Assembly (NCBI RefSeq): GCF_003597395.2
Contig: NC_133770.1
Location: forward strand, 207,424,165 to 207,488,164
From: Chelonoidis abingdonii
Lineage: Eukaryota > Chordata > Testudines > Testudinidae
Reading direction: 5' to 3'
Length of the DNA: 64,000 nucleotides
Part shown: positions 53,701-64,000 of the stretch, piece by piece
How the letters are laid out: each line of letters starts with the position of its first letter
How positions within the stretch are numbered: position 1 is the first letter of the stretch
Notes under the pieces: generated by a model
Database searches by the model: none
What the model saw: only the letters and a program-made list of their open reading frames with translations
Told to the model about the DNA's origin: nothing
Made by a program: the position numbers and the translations under genes

Positions 53701-55375
53701 TGACTACCTAAAATTTCCTCTACTTGTTTAATAAAACAGATTTTGAAACATTTCCAATGCACTATTAATTGAAATAATAGGTGCAGTTAGAGATTTGCTC
53801 AGAAGTTGCAGAATTTGCAAAAACAAAAACTCACACCAAAAAGATAACAAGCAAAAACCACCCAAATGTTTTCTCTACATTCAAAAAATTTTGCTAATCA
53901 TTTCTCTTTGATTTGTTTTATAATGATTTATTATGCATACACACTCTCACATATGTAGGTAATGCATCTAAAAATTGCAGCTCTATCTTCCTAGAATCCT
54001 ACCATAAGCCTATGCAGCATAACCAGCATCAAACAAGCAGAAAAAATAATCTCTGTTAATGGAGGGCATACTTAATGGTTCCAGTATTGAGAACAACAAT
54101 CATTCAAAATGATGAGATTGTTAAAATTATAGGTTTGGAGGTTTTGTTTTATTTCCCTTCTGGTTTATTTTTACCCTTTGGTCATATTATAAAGCTTTTC
54201 TCTGCAACCATGAAGGCTAGAAGCCATTTTAAACAAAACAAAAACAATCAAAATTAAAAAAAACAAACCCAAAACCACCCAAGAAAACCAGTATAATCAA
54301 CAACAAAAACAACATTAAAAGCTCTGATTCTCACATAATCGCATGGACTCCAGAAGTTGGAGTTTTAAGAAGAATACCAAATATCACAAGAATGGCAACT
54401 TCATGAGTTCATTGGAAACAACTATTTGTTGCAATTCAGATTCATTGACCATCTTAGGTCCCTGTGTTACCTTCCTAACTGGAGTGAATTGACAGCTGTA
54501 GTTCTCCAGCAGCTATTCTTACTACATGTTTGCCAACTCACACATGCAAAAATTCTCAATAAATGGGGATCACTGCCTCTAAATGTGTCAGATGTAATTG
54601 TGTAGTAAGAAAATTACAAAGTACCACTAATAATTAGTTGTGTAAATCCATTTCAATTTTCGTCCCCACAATATTCTATCAATAATGGAAGAATTGAACC
54701 TAATTCCGCTTTTCCATATTAAGGAGCTCTTGAAGGAGCAGAACTTAGTAGTCAAGTTGTTACTACTTAAGTTATACAGACTGTGTTGGAAAGATTCAGC
54801 TTGTCCCAAGAGGTATATACGAAACCAGGAGTTCTCATACAGGGATACATCAACCACTATTGATGTATGAAGAGCACGCTGGTGAACATGGCTCCTTTTT
54901 TTCTAGTTGCTTCATTACTTTAATAGATCATTAAAAATGCATTACATTCTTTCCTAATATTTCTTTTCCATGTAAGTGAATTCTAAGATTTCAAGCCGAA
55001 AGCGAAGTGTCCATGAATTAATTTCCTACATTTTATAAATATATGGCCCAGCTATGGAAAAAATTGAGCATTCTTGTGCTAAATAACCCTCTGTGACACT
55101 TCAAGAAAGGTATAGCATGTATTCCCCAAAGCTCCTGCTGCCATCTACCAAGTGAGCCACCTACAGTGCTACATTGTGGCAGTGTGACCTTAAGCACTCA
55201 AGAACCACTAGCAAAAAGCATTCTACAAATGTGTAGAAGAGGGAAGTGGGAAGGGAAGGAGAAAGTTTGGAGGCTCCCTGCCCATTCTCCCACACTCTGT
55301 CACACACCTACATAAGACCAGCCAGAATTTTGTCCAAAGTATTAAAAACAAACAAAAATGATTATGAAAAATTAA
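53701..55375. other. Intronic stretch without recognised features
   Basis: AT-rich, with A-rich stretches around 54230-54320. No gene, RNA or supported repeat. Confidence 0.4.
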
Positions 55376-56250
55376 AGTTTTTTTTTAAAGAACAATTACT
55401 TACCTTGCAGTAACTGTGGTTCTTCCAGACTTGTTGTCCACATGGACTCTACTCTTTGTTCACATGTGCACCATGCACAAGAGATCACATTCTTTGGCCA
55501 GCAGTGTCCACTGGGGCCGTGTCTGCACCCTAGATATCCTTGCATCCCCCCCATCAAAGACATAATGGGTGAAGGGGTCCAACCTTCCCTCAGTTCCTTT
55601 GCCAATTCAGAATTCTAGAGGAGGACTTCATATTAGCCTGAAAGGAGGGTGGGTTATGGAAATCTATCACAATTACTATAAGGTAAGTAACTGCATTTTC
55701 TTCTTCAAGTAACTGTCCATGTGGATTCCACTACTGTTGACTACTTTGCTTGAAGATGGGAACAAGGGTACAAGATGGGAACAAATAATGATTGCAGGAC
55801 AGACCTACCACAACAGGCATCTCATCTGGAAGCCTGTCAAAGAATAATGTCTTGTAAATGTGTCAGTTCAGCTCTATATAGCAGCCCTGAGAATTTCAGA
55901 AATAAGGACACTCTTCATGTAGGATACGCTGCCTGAGGTCTAGTGGAATGAGCTACTCTCATCTGAAGGCTGGCTGACAAGTAGACTTTACATCCAAACA
56001 GGTCAAGCTTTTCCCCTAGGTGTTGATATGGGAAACTCTAGTTGTCTGGACTTCTTGCCAGCTGCTACAAAAAGAGATCCTGACACTGGCTGAAAATAAG
56101 AGTACTCAAATTGGAAGAAACCCTGAAAGGGAGGTTCAATAGCTACTAGGTTGTCTACCCCAGGGTACTCAGTTAGGGCCAAGGTTGAGAGGGATATGAA
56201 TACTGGATTGGTGACTAGAGAGAGAATACTAGGGGGGCTGTTCTCTATGT
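55376..56250 (-). mobile_element. Rearranged DIRS-like fragment, copy C
   Basis: The left part (about 55400-55620) holds a DIRS-like leader on the plus strand (GCCAGCAGTGTCCACTGGGG and CTCAGTTCCTTTGCC), the same leader that copy A carries on the minus strand near 4290-4440. At 55676-55727 the inverted terminus AAGGTAAGTAACTGC and CAAGTAACTGTCCATGTGGA follows. From 55740 rightwards the minus strand encodes RAAI, two stops, then TDTFTRHYSL (recombinase C-terminus like) and, in another frame, DLFGCKVYLSASLQMR (gag like), placed next to each other without pol. It is a deletion derivative with opposed ends. Confidence 0.55.
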
Positions 56251-57014
56251 GAAATATTTGATTATTTACAAAGTGTAACAGTGCAAAGCAAAGTGGGGAG
56301 GAAGAACAGTAAAAGACAAATGGAAATAACCCAGAATAAATGCTGCACAGAGTGAATGAAGTTACTTAAAAATGTCCTCTGGTCTAAGAATTCTAAAAAA
56401 AAAAAATCCTTAATCTTTTGATAATCTTGCCTTTCCTTTTCCTTCATAACGTTATGAATGACTGATTAACCTGGTACAATATGTTGCAACTCTGAATTAG
56501 GTACTCCCTGATAAGGAAATGAGCAAATCTGTGGTTGCCAAAGTGAAGACAATATAGTGAAAGACTGATACATCCAATTATTTTTCACATTCTTCGTTAA
56601 ATTAAATGTTTGTTCTATAAATCAGCATTAGCACCTCGCCCAAACACTATACTGCAGGAATCTTGCTCTCCTTTGAAAACAGAGAACCAGATGTCTCAAA
56701 GTGAAAAAGCAATTTATACACTCCTACTGCTTAAATCTCAGTAGAGATCATGATGAATTAGGACATATCTGTGTGTTTGTTCATGAGGAGTTACTTTTAT
56801 GGAATCAAATCAAATGACTCTGTTAAGGGAGAAACCAATAGGAAACAAACCAATGGCAAAAATAAGACACCTGGGGTAAATAAGTTGGGGGCTGGGCTAG
56901 ATTGGGGCTGGGACAGGGACACCCCTTCCCCAGCCGGTACCTGGCTGCAGCGGGTCCCTGGGCGGGTTCCCGGAGTGCCTGTGTGGCCCTAATAAGGCTG
57001 CTGAGCAGCCACAC
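56251..57014. other. Intronic stretch; GC-rich patch at 56885-57000
   Basis: AT-rich up to about 56870, then a GC-rich patch (TTGGGGGCTGGGCTAGATTG and CCTGGGCGGGTTCCCGGAG) that may be the 5' part of the following CR1 copy or another repeat. Nothing coding. Confidence 0.35.
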
Positions 57015-58152
57015 ATCTTACAGGAAACTTAAGTGCAAGGTCATGCATTTAGGGACTAACAACAAAATTTTTTGCTAAACGCTTGGGACATATCATTTGG
57101 AAGTGACAGAGGAGGAGAAAGACCTGGGTGTATTGGTTTATAACAGGATGACTATGACCCACCAATGTGATGTAACTGTGAAAAAAGGCCAATGCAGTCC
57201 TAGGATGCATCAGGTAGGCATTTCCAGTAGAGATAGAAAGGTGTTAGTACTGTTATACAAGGCACTGGTGACATCTCATTTGGAATAGTGTGTGCAATTT
57301 TGGTCTCCAATGTTTAAGAAAGATGAATTCAAGCTAGAACAGATGTAGGGAAGAGCTACTTAGGATGATCTTAAGAACGGAAAACCTACCTTATGAGAGG
57401 AGACTCAGAGTTTGGCTTGTTTAGCCTAACCAAAAGAAGGCTGAGTGGAGATATGACTGCTCTTTATAAATACATCAGAGGGATAAATACCAGGAAGGGA
57501 GATCAGTTATTTAATTAAGTGCCAATACGGACACGAGACCAAAAGGATATAAACTGGCCATCAACAAATTTGGGCTTGAAATTAGATGAATGTTTCTAAC
57601 CATGAGAGGAGTGAAGTTCTGGAACAGCCTTACAAGGGATGCAGCGGGGGCAAAAAACCTAACTGGTTTCAAGACTGAACTTGATAAGTTTATGGAGGGG
57701 ATGGTATGATGAGACTGCCTACAGTCCCATGTAGCCGATCTGCAACTGCTAGCAGCAAATGTCTCTAATGGCTAGTGATGGGAGACTTGATGGGGAGGAA
57801 TCTGAGTTACTATAGAGAATTCTTTCCCAGGTGTCTGATTGGTGGGTCTTGCCCACATGTTCAAGATCACCATATTTGGGATTGGGAAGGAATTTTCCCC
57901 TGGGTCAGATTGGCAGAGACCCTGGGTTTTTTTGCCTTCCTTTGCAGCATTGGGTACAGGTCATTTGAATGTTTAAACTAGTGTAAATGGTGGATTCCTT
58001 GTAACTTGGAGTCTTTAAATCATGATTTTAGAACTTCAGTAACTCAGCCAGAGGGTAGGGGTCTATTACAACAGTTGGTAGGTGAGGTCCTGTGGCCTTC
58101 AACGTCCTGGAGGTCAGACTAGATCATCATGATGGTCCTTCCTGCCCTTAAA
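57015..58152 (+). mobile_element. CR1 LINE, ORF2 C-terminus and long 3' UTR
   Basis: LKCKVMHLGTNN-like sequence near 57030 is followed by LEVTEEEKDLGVLV (57092-57135), then decayed CR1 blocks (TFGLFSLTKRRLSGDMTALY-like near 57415-57465). A UTR follows with GATTGGGAAGGAATTTTCCC and a tail with GGTCAGACTAGATCATCATG and ATGGTCCTTCCTGCCCTTAA. This is the longest CR1 tail in the window and a different subfamily from the copies at 19893 and 29055. Stops and frameshifts are frequent. Confidence 0.82.
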
Positions 58153-58320
58153 GCAGTGGTCCCCAACCTTTTCGTCTGGCAGGCGCCAGACGAAGGACCA
58201 TGGCGGTGGTCGAGCATCTGCTGAAATGCCGCTGAAATTCGGCGGCATTTCGGTAGATGCTCGACTGCTGACCAGGACGTGGGCGCATTTAAATGCCCCC
58301 GCGGGCATCAGGTCTTCAGT
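58153..58320. mobile_element. hAT-like end with strong hairpins, right end missing
   Basis: Begins with GCAGTGGTCCCCAACCTTTT, a hAT-type end inserted in the last bases of the CR1 tail. CGTCTGGCAGGCGCCAGACG (58171-58190) is a perfect hairpin. CGAGCATCTGCTGAAATGCC is mirrored by GGCATTTCGGTAGATGCTCG around a GCTGAAATTCGGC-like centre (about 58210-58264). No matching right inverted repeat was found, so the copy is truncated. Confidence 0.55.
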
Positions 58321-60097
58321 GGGTTTACAGGTGTCAAATACAGTTGGCCTGTTGGATTAAGGCAACTGAGGGGCTGCAGCCCAGAGATCCAGTCTGAGAG
58401 TGGATGGACTTTGTGTTTCTACTCTGAGTGAGATGCAGGAAGCCAGATGTGTCACCTATGGAGTAACACTTCAGAGGACTAAAAAGGGTCTAAGGTGCAG
58501 TTTGTTCTATAACTGTGACAGAACCTCTCTGTTAAACTTGTATGTACGACTATAATAAGAAAGATTTGTGCCTATACATGTTCTCTTGTCTGTGCACAGT
58601 TGCTAATTACTACACTTAGGGTTTCTTTGTGTGTGTTCCAGGAACAGCTACCCCATTTTTACTTCACTTTTATTCTCAGTTAGCTTAAGACATGTTTAAA
58701 AGTTCACATTAGTACTCACTAAACCCACATCCAGTTACACTGTTCAGTTTAGTTCCACCTTCTCTTACTGTATGAAGACAAATAATCTGATGTCAAAAGT
58801 TCCTTATTAAAGCAGAATAATTAACTGGAGAGTGGGCTTTACTAGCTTTAAGGATTTCTGGTTGCAGCAACAGGGACAATTTAATTTCTAAACCGATTTA
58901 AAACTACATGTCTTAAAAATGAGGGAAGATGAATAAGTTTTAAAAGAAAATGTTTCTTTCATTTTAAGAAATACAAATGTATAACAGTTAAATTGGTTGA
59001 GATAATTACTTTAAAATGTATTCCTTCACTGGCTTCAGAATATTCCTGCCCCCCACTCTCCATCTTGAATTTCCATCAATTCACTGAAAAATTATGTCAG
59101 ATTGTTATTTCTAGTGTGACAAAAACAATCATGTTATACAATATTCTATTTGTTGCTAAACCTTAGCAGCAGAAATACTGTTACACTATGCTTCATTACT
59201 ACTACTAGAGATTCATTTTATATTTTTATGTTAATAATTAAAATTACTCAACATTGTTAATCATGTAAGACACAAAATATTTTTTCTATTATCTTGTCAT
59301 TGTCAGAAGTAAAAGCTATTTAATACAAAATAATTGACAAGAAAAGCTGCAGCTGAAATCTCATGATAATACTGTCCTTGGAAGCCAAGAATTTGAGCAT
59401 AGTTTTGATTTGTTCTGTTATAGACAAGATATACATTTCTTAAACAGTAAAAGCCAAAGTTTCAAAAAATGACCATCATTTGTGCAATGCACTTTCACAC
59501 ACAAATGAGTATAGATACACATCCAATTTGCATTCTTGCACAAGTGCTTTCTATAAATTGCACGTATGCCTATGTCAGCAGACAACTGAATAATTGCAGA
59601 AAGGAGGAGGATTTGCAAATAGCAACACTCAAACTGCTAGGTTCATGAAGGACTGATTTTATGTGTCTGAGGAGTTTTTGGATTCTTTCTGGCTCTTGAC
59701 TGGAACCATTCTTTTGGGGATTAGAGACAAACCTCTGACAGAATCTCAGCCCAACAGAGAGGAATTGAAACCTGATTTTAGGAAATTTCCATTTTTCTAA
59801 AATCAACAAACTTCTTCAGGACATGATCAATCCATAAGAACTAATATTTTCTATGATAAAAAAAATACTGTCCCCCAAATTCTTTAAGTGGAATAGAACT
59901 TCTTATTCTTCCACCTGGTATAGTTTAATTGAGGCCGTATTTATGTAGTGGTTGTGCTTGGGGTAATACACAAAGCCACATACCCTCATCCCATGCAATA
60001 TGCAGCCTTAACTGTAACCATAATTATTATACAGCAATTCACACACATGTGATTTCTATTCTACAATTTCTATATAAAAAAACTTACTACCAAATTT
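58321..60097. other. Intronic stretch without recognised features
   Basis: AT-rich, non-coding. Short open frames lack motifs. Confidence 0.4.
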
Positions 60098-60200
60098 AGA
60101 GAGAGAGAAGGTAGGTGAGGTAATAACTTTGATTGAAGCAACTTCAGTTGATGGAAGGGACAACTTTTGAGCTTCAGAGTTCTTCCTCATTTCCAAATTT
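60098..60200 (-). mobile_element. Retroelement terminus, family 2 copy 1
   Basis: On the minus strand, GAAGAACTCTGAAGCTCAAA is followed by a spaced AACTGAAGTTGCTTCAATCA and ATTACCTCACCTACCTTCTC. The same block in the same order is found at 61045 (minus) and 62765 (plus). The class is not assigned. Confidence 0.5.
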
Positions 60201-61044
60201 AGAATAATCATGAAGCTATTATTTGCAAGTAAATACTATTATCTCAATAATACACACTAATATAAAACCATATATGGAACTATGTAATACGTAATTTACA
60301 ATAAATGTTCAACCCAGATGAACATGTAATCATTAATCATTGGAGATAAAGCTTCATGTTCATTGTTCAGGATGAGGGCAGAGATGTGTGGGCTATGGAT
60401 ACTGGAAGGGAATTAGCTGAGCCTGAGAATGTGTTCTGATAAGTGTAAAACAAATGATGTGCAGAATGCTTTATCTACCTATATTTTGTTTTTTATTCTG
60501 TTAATGCAATATGCAATTTTGCAACACCACCACATTATATATTTTTATTTCTACATACAAAAAAATAGCTTATATTGACTAAAGAGTTCTGTTTTTTTTA
60601 GGGTTTAGATACTTTTACTTATTGGGTACAAAAACCTATGTATGTTGTTCGCTATATGTATAAGAAGGAAAGTCTCTGACCTTCACAGTCTCCTTAGTTA
60701 GTAAAATGTCATGTCACCATGTTTAGGTACAGAGTATAATATTTATAGGTAAATCTACCTATTTGCAAGTAATAGACTCCATCTTCCCCAAATATTTAGT
60801 AATATAATTGTTGATTGTTAGAATATAGACAAAAATACATTTTAAGGTTGCATTAATTAAATTACAAATATTTTTAGTTCTTTGTTTCAGAAAGTAAGAC
60901 CTGAATGGGTCATTACTGCTGTAATTTCAAAATACATAATTTCTGATTAGGTTAATGTCAATATGCCATGACCAAAAATGATGACAAGCACTATTTTAGC
61001 CTGAAATGACTGAAGAGTTATTATTGTCTCTTGTTTTAATGAGA
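60201..61044. other. Intronic stretch without recognised features
   Basis: Very AT-rich, non-coding, with no supported feature. Confidence 0.4.
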
Positions 61045-61450
61045 CACACAAGGTATGTAAGGTAATATCTTTTATTCAACCCATGTCTGTTGGTGCAAGG
61101 TTCAAGTTTCCAAGCTTCACAGAGCTCGCCTTTTGAAGGTATTGTGCAGGTTTCCTTTGAAGACATGGACTAAGAAGTCAGATATGGAGTGATAACTTTG
61201 TGAAAAGTGTTTGCCAATAGGTGATAGTGTTTTTGTCTTTTATAATTTTTCTGTGTGAGTTCATACCAGAGTATAGCGGTTGTCTGGTTTCAACACATAG
61301 TGGTTGGGGCATCTGATGCACTGAATGAGGTACACCACAGGTTGTGATAGGCACTCATGAATCTTAAAAGTGGTCACTCCATATGTGACCTCTGAGTCTC
61401 TACTCTCAAAGGAAACCTACACAACACTTTCGAAAGACGAGCCTGCAAAC
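61045..61450 (-). mobile_element. Retroelement terminus, family 2 copy 2
   Basis: On the minus strand, GAGCTCTGTGAAGCTTGGAA is followed by CACCAACAGACATGGGTTGA and AATAAAAGATATTACCTTAC, the same terminal block as at 62765. The body extends to about 61450 (GGAAACCTACACAACACTTT and CGAAAGACGAGCCTGC near 61410-61445). I have seen the family in turtles and suspect a Penelope- or LINE-like origin, but cannot show it. Confidence 0.55.
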
Positions 61451-61589
61451 TTAAATTGATAACTCTGCTAAGATACTAAAAAAACATGGACTCCAAGACA
61501 TTGGCTTTATGGCTAATTACAATTTGTAACATATCCCACTGCCTGCTAAGCCCTTAATTGGCCACTTAATATTAAGTGTCTCCTACATC

Positions 61590-61891
61590 ATGAGTTCTCA
61601 AACTTTTTCTTTCTGAGGCCCCCCTCAACAGGATATAAAAACTCCATGGCCCAGCTGGACAGGGTCAACCTTTGGCATAGGCATAGTTTGACTTTTATTT
61701 TGGTGGTGAGGGGTCAAGGGCGAACAGGGCTTGAGCTAGCACTGCACAGTGAGGTCCAGGGAGAGAGTGAGTGTCACCTCCATCCCCTGATTCACCTCAG
61801 CAGGCCACCAGCCTGTCTGGGCTGTGGGGGGACTCCACCACAAATATATAACTTAAAGTGGTGACTCAGCTCAAAAAGTTTGAAAACCACT
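61590..61891. mobile_element. hAT-like element bordering a minisatellite
   Basis: TGAGTTCTCAAACTTTTTCT on the left and, on the minus strand, GAGTGGTTTTCAAACTTTTT on the right (ending at about 61891) are inverted repeats of hAT type. The interior is mixed, with a 72-codon frame lacking motifs. A target duplication is not evident. The minisatellite that follows may be part of a larger copy of the same element. Confidence 0.5.
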
Positions 61892-62185
61892 CAGGGTTCA
61901 GGGAGAGAGGGGTAGCTAGCAGCTGTGTGTGGACAGGGGGGTAGCTAGGGGCTGTGTGCAGGCAGGAGAGTAACTCAGGGTTCAGGGGGAGAAGAGCAGC
62001 TAGGGGCTGTGTGCGGGCTGGGGGGATAGCTCAGGGTTCAGGGGGAGAGGAGCAGCTAGGGACTGTGTGCAGGCTGGGGTGTAGCTTAGGGTGCAGGGAG
62101 AGAAGGGCAGCTAGGGGCTGTTTGTAGGCTGGGAGGTAGGTCAGGGTTCAGGGGGAGAGGGGTAGCTAGGGGCTATGTGCTGGGA
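61892..62185 (+). repeat. Minisatellite, 55-56-bp units
   Basis: Units starting CAGGGTTCAGGGGGAGAGG begin at 61892, 61976, 62032, 62087 and 62142. The spacing is 56, 55 and 55 bp for the last three steps and 84 bp (one and a half units) for the first. Each carries AGCTAGGGGCTGTGTG and a GGCTGGGGGGTAGCT-like end. Units differ at several positions, so this is an older array than the one at 31441. Confidence 0.88.
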
Positions 62186-62764
62186 GAGCTCCCCCTGCAG
62201 TGACTGCTCCCTGAGGACTCTGCCTTCCTGGAACCAGGTACCCTCACCCAGACAGCTCTTGCCGGTTGTGTGAGCAGTCAAAGGGGGCTGGGAGCTGAGG
62301 AGCAGCCACAGCCTTGACCACCAGCAGCAGAATAGGGAATGCCACAGCTGCCCAATCCATAGCACCACTAGCCAGAGGGGCAGCTGCCCCACCCTGGCTG
62401 GCTCTGGCTTCCCATCTAGGACCTGGCCAGGTCCTGAGGGAAAGAGGGAGGGCTGGAGTTGTCCCGGGGCTGCCCCACTCTGGGTAAGGCACTGAAGTTT
62501 GGGGAGGCAACATCCATGTGACCCCCAACTCTGACCATGGGCTCAGAGCTTCTGATCGCAGGGAGCACTGGAGCTCCTGGTTTCAGCCCTATGCAGCACC
62601 ATTCCTGGCTCCCAGCTTCTGCCCTGCGTTGCTCCTGGCTTCAGATAGAAGGGGGGCAGGGCTCTTAGCTTCAGTCCTGGGGTGGGGGTGGGGAGGGGAA
62701 GGAGGACAGGTTGTCTTATATCATGTGTGAATGTCCTATGTTTAACAATCTGTCCCAACTTCTG
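62186..62764. other. GC-rich repeat-like stretch
   Basis: GC-rich sequence continuing from the minisatellite. Frames of 70-94 codons on the minus strand are rich in Leu, Pro and Trp but have no domain. It is probably part of a repeat element whose end I cannot place. Confidence 0.35.
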
Positions 62765-62925
62765 TTTTGGTCAGATACTCTGGTTGTCTTCTCCAGACCT
62801 GAAGAAGAGCCCTGTGAAGCCTGAAACCTTGTACTTTACATGAACAGACACTGGTCCAATAAAAGGTATTTCCTTACCTACGTTGTCTCTCTCATATCCT
62901 GGAACCAACACGGCACAACAATATA
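62765..62925 (+). mobile_element. Retroelement terminus, family 2 copy 3
   Basis: CAGACCTGAAGAAGAGCCCT, GTGAAGCCTGAAACCTTG, then CACTGGTCCAATAAAAGGTA and TTTCCTTACCTACGTTGTCT. This is the plus-strand version of the block at 61045 and 60098. It includes an AATAAA signal. Confidence 0.55.
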
Positions 62926-63841
62926 GCAAACTATGGAAGATATCTTATTTTAAAGCAGAGAGGTAGAAAATACCTCCGGTCTGCAAGAAAACAATTATGA
63001 AACTGTTGGGGGTGGGGATTATTCTCCTCTGTTCCACAGAATAACATTTAAGCAGGGTAAATTTTAAGGGAGTTTGGTACTTTAGAAAAGCTTAACTTAA
63101 ATACAGTATCTGGTTATTGTTTTGTTTTAAATAAAGTCTGCCTATGAGGTAACATGAGTTACTTTGCAAATTATATGAACATTTTGTGTTGGGTGGACAT
63201 CTACATTCATTATTTTCATTTACTTTCTCTCCTTAGCCCTTAGAGGCTTCTGTCAGGCAACCACATCATACTCAGGACTAGCCCTGGATTTTTATGGGCC
63301 AATCAATGTATTTCATGGACTATCACGATAATATCTCTTAAGAGTAAATGCAAGTGTTCACCACCTTGCTGGCCTGAGGAACTTGAAACCCAGATCTGAA
63401 TTCTCCTTGCAGTGCAATGTGCTAACACTACTAGGCAGGCCTAAAATTGGAAGTCACTTAGCACAAAACGAAAAACTCCTTTACATTATGATGTTATATA
63501 TTCTGACTGTGCCATCATTAATGCAAGAAAAGTATTTTATCTTTATTCTATAAATATTTTATTTATCCAGCATATAGCAATCACATTCCACTACAATGCT
63601 TTCTGCCCTGTGCACAGTCATAAAGCCATTCCTGAAACTTGGACTCTCAGTTAAAAGCATAGCATGATAATAGTTTATTATTTCTTCACTGCATACTATT
63701 GCCACTCATGATGGTTGTAAGTGAGCATGACCCTCCACATACCTTTCCAATGAACAATATACACATATTGCAGATGCTACCGCTGCTGCTACAAGAAACT
63801 GAGGCCCACAGCCAGTAAAGGGAATATTCTGCTGCTGAACT
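62926..63841. other. Intronic stretch without recognised features
   Basis: AT-rich, non-coding. Nothing that I can support. Confidence 0.4.
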
Positions 63842-64000
63842 AAGGCCAGGTCTACACTGCGACTTTAAATCGGTTTAATGGCCGATATACCGATTTAACG
63901 CTGTATCCGTTCACACGACGTCGTCATTAATATCGAGTTAACCGCCTCCTTAAATCGATTTCGGAACTCCTCCCAAACGAGAGGAGTAGCGCTAAATTCG
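63842..64000. mobile_element. MITE cut by the window end
   Basis: It begins AAGGCCAGGTCTACACTGCG, an end shared in style with the elements at 5706 and 17243. The internal sequence has short inverted motifs (TTAAATCGGTTTAA and TTAAATCGATTT). The right half lies outside the window. Confidence 0.55.

Larger units (their letters stand above)
11143..64000 (-). other. GNAL: GNAL intron 5' of the exon (partial)
   Basis: This is inferred to be the intron preceding the exon at 11043-11140. I found no upstream GNAL exon on the minus strand; the missing ones would include the P-loop exon with GAGESGKST and the following short exons. The intron would therefore exceed 52.8 kb. It carries all repeats listed to the right of 11.1 kb. 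The extent is an inference from absence. Confidence 0.55.

Noticed and set aside
62141..62528. Minus-strand frames of 83 and 94 codons
   Set aside because: They overlap the minisatellite and a GC-rich repeat-like stretch. No signal peptide or domain that I can support.

Overview
The window reads as nuclear DNA of a reptile, most likely a cryptodiran (hidden-necked) turtle. Three things support this. CR1 LINE copies of several subfamilies occur throughout. A tRNA-derived SINE with the layout of the turtle Cry family, including a CR1-like 3' tail, lies at 50226-50402. There are also many short foldback and hAT-like elements of the kind common in turtle genomes. The species call is an inference from repeat content and from memory of these families. 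No bacterial or viral gene layout is present, and most open frames are chance or repeat-derived.

The only host coding sequence I can support is one 98-bp internal exon at 11043-11140 on the minus strand. It encodes 32 residues of a stimulatory G-protein alpha subunit, best matched to GNAL (G-alpha-olf), and has a clean acceptor and donor. The rest of the window is then GNAL intron: about 11 kb of the downstream intron on the left and at least 52.8 kb of the upstream intron on the right.

Left part (0-15 kb): a DIRS-like tyrosine-recombinase retrotransposon with inverted ends (485-4472, minus), carrying a hAT-like and a retroposon insertion; two hAT elements of one family (6690-7083 and 11805-12154) flanking the exon; a TA-flanked MITE; and an inverted-duplicate retroposon that forms a long hairpin (14636-14834).

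Middle (15-40 kb): foldback MITEs, two CR1 copies with facing 3' ends (19.9-21.2 kb), a GC-rich element split by a CR1 insertion (21.2-22.9 kb), a 0.67-kb element with inverted ends (26.0-26.65 kb), and MIR-like SINEs. A CR1 ORF1 esterase fragment (30.9-31.4 kb) ends at a single N, followed directly by a 144-bp tandem array of 21.4 copies with no visible differences between units (31441-34524).

Right part (36-64 kb): a CR1 on the minus strand, a second LINE type with reverse transcriptase and a Cys-rich tail (39.3-41.1 kb), an approximately 4-kb decayed DIRS-like copy with gag, RT and RNase H (47.1-51.2 kb) that took in two later insertions, a rearranged DIRS-like fragment (55.4-56.25 kb), a long CR1 tail (57.0-58.15 kb), a 55-56-bp minisatellite (61.9-62.2 kb), and a MITE cut by the window end.

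The transposon genes seen are all broken by stops, frameshifts or deletions. I found no new multi-gene system. The best leads are the perfect 144-bp array beside the N, the family of decayed DIRS-like elements, and the hairpin-forming retroposon.
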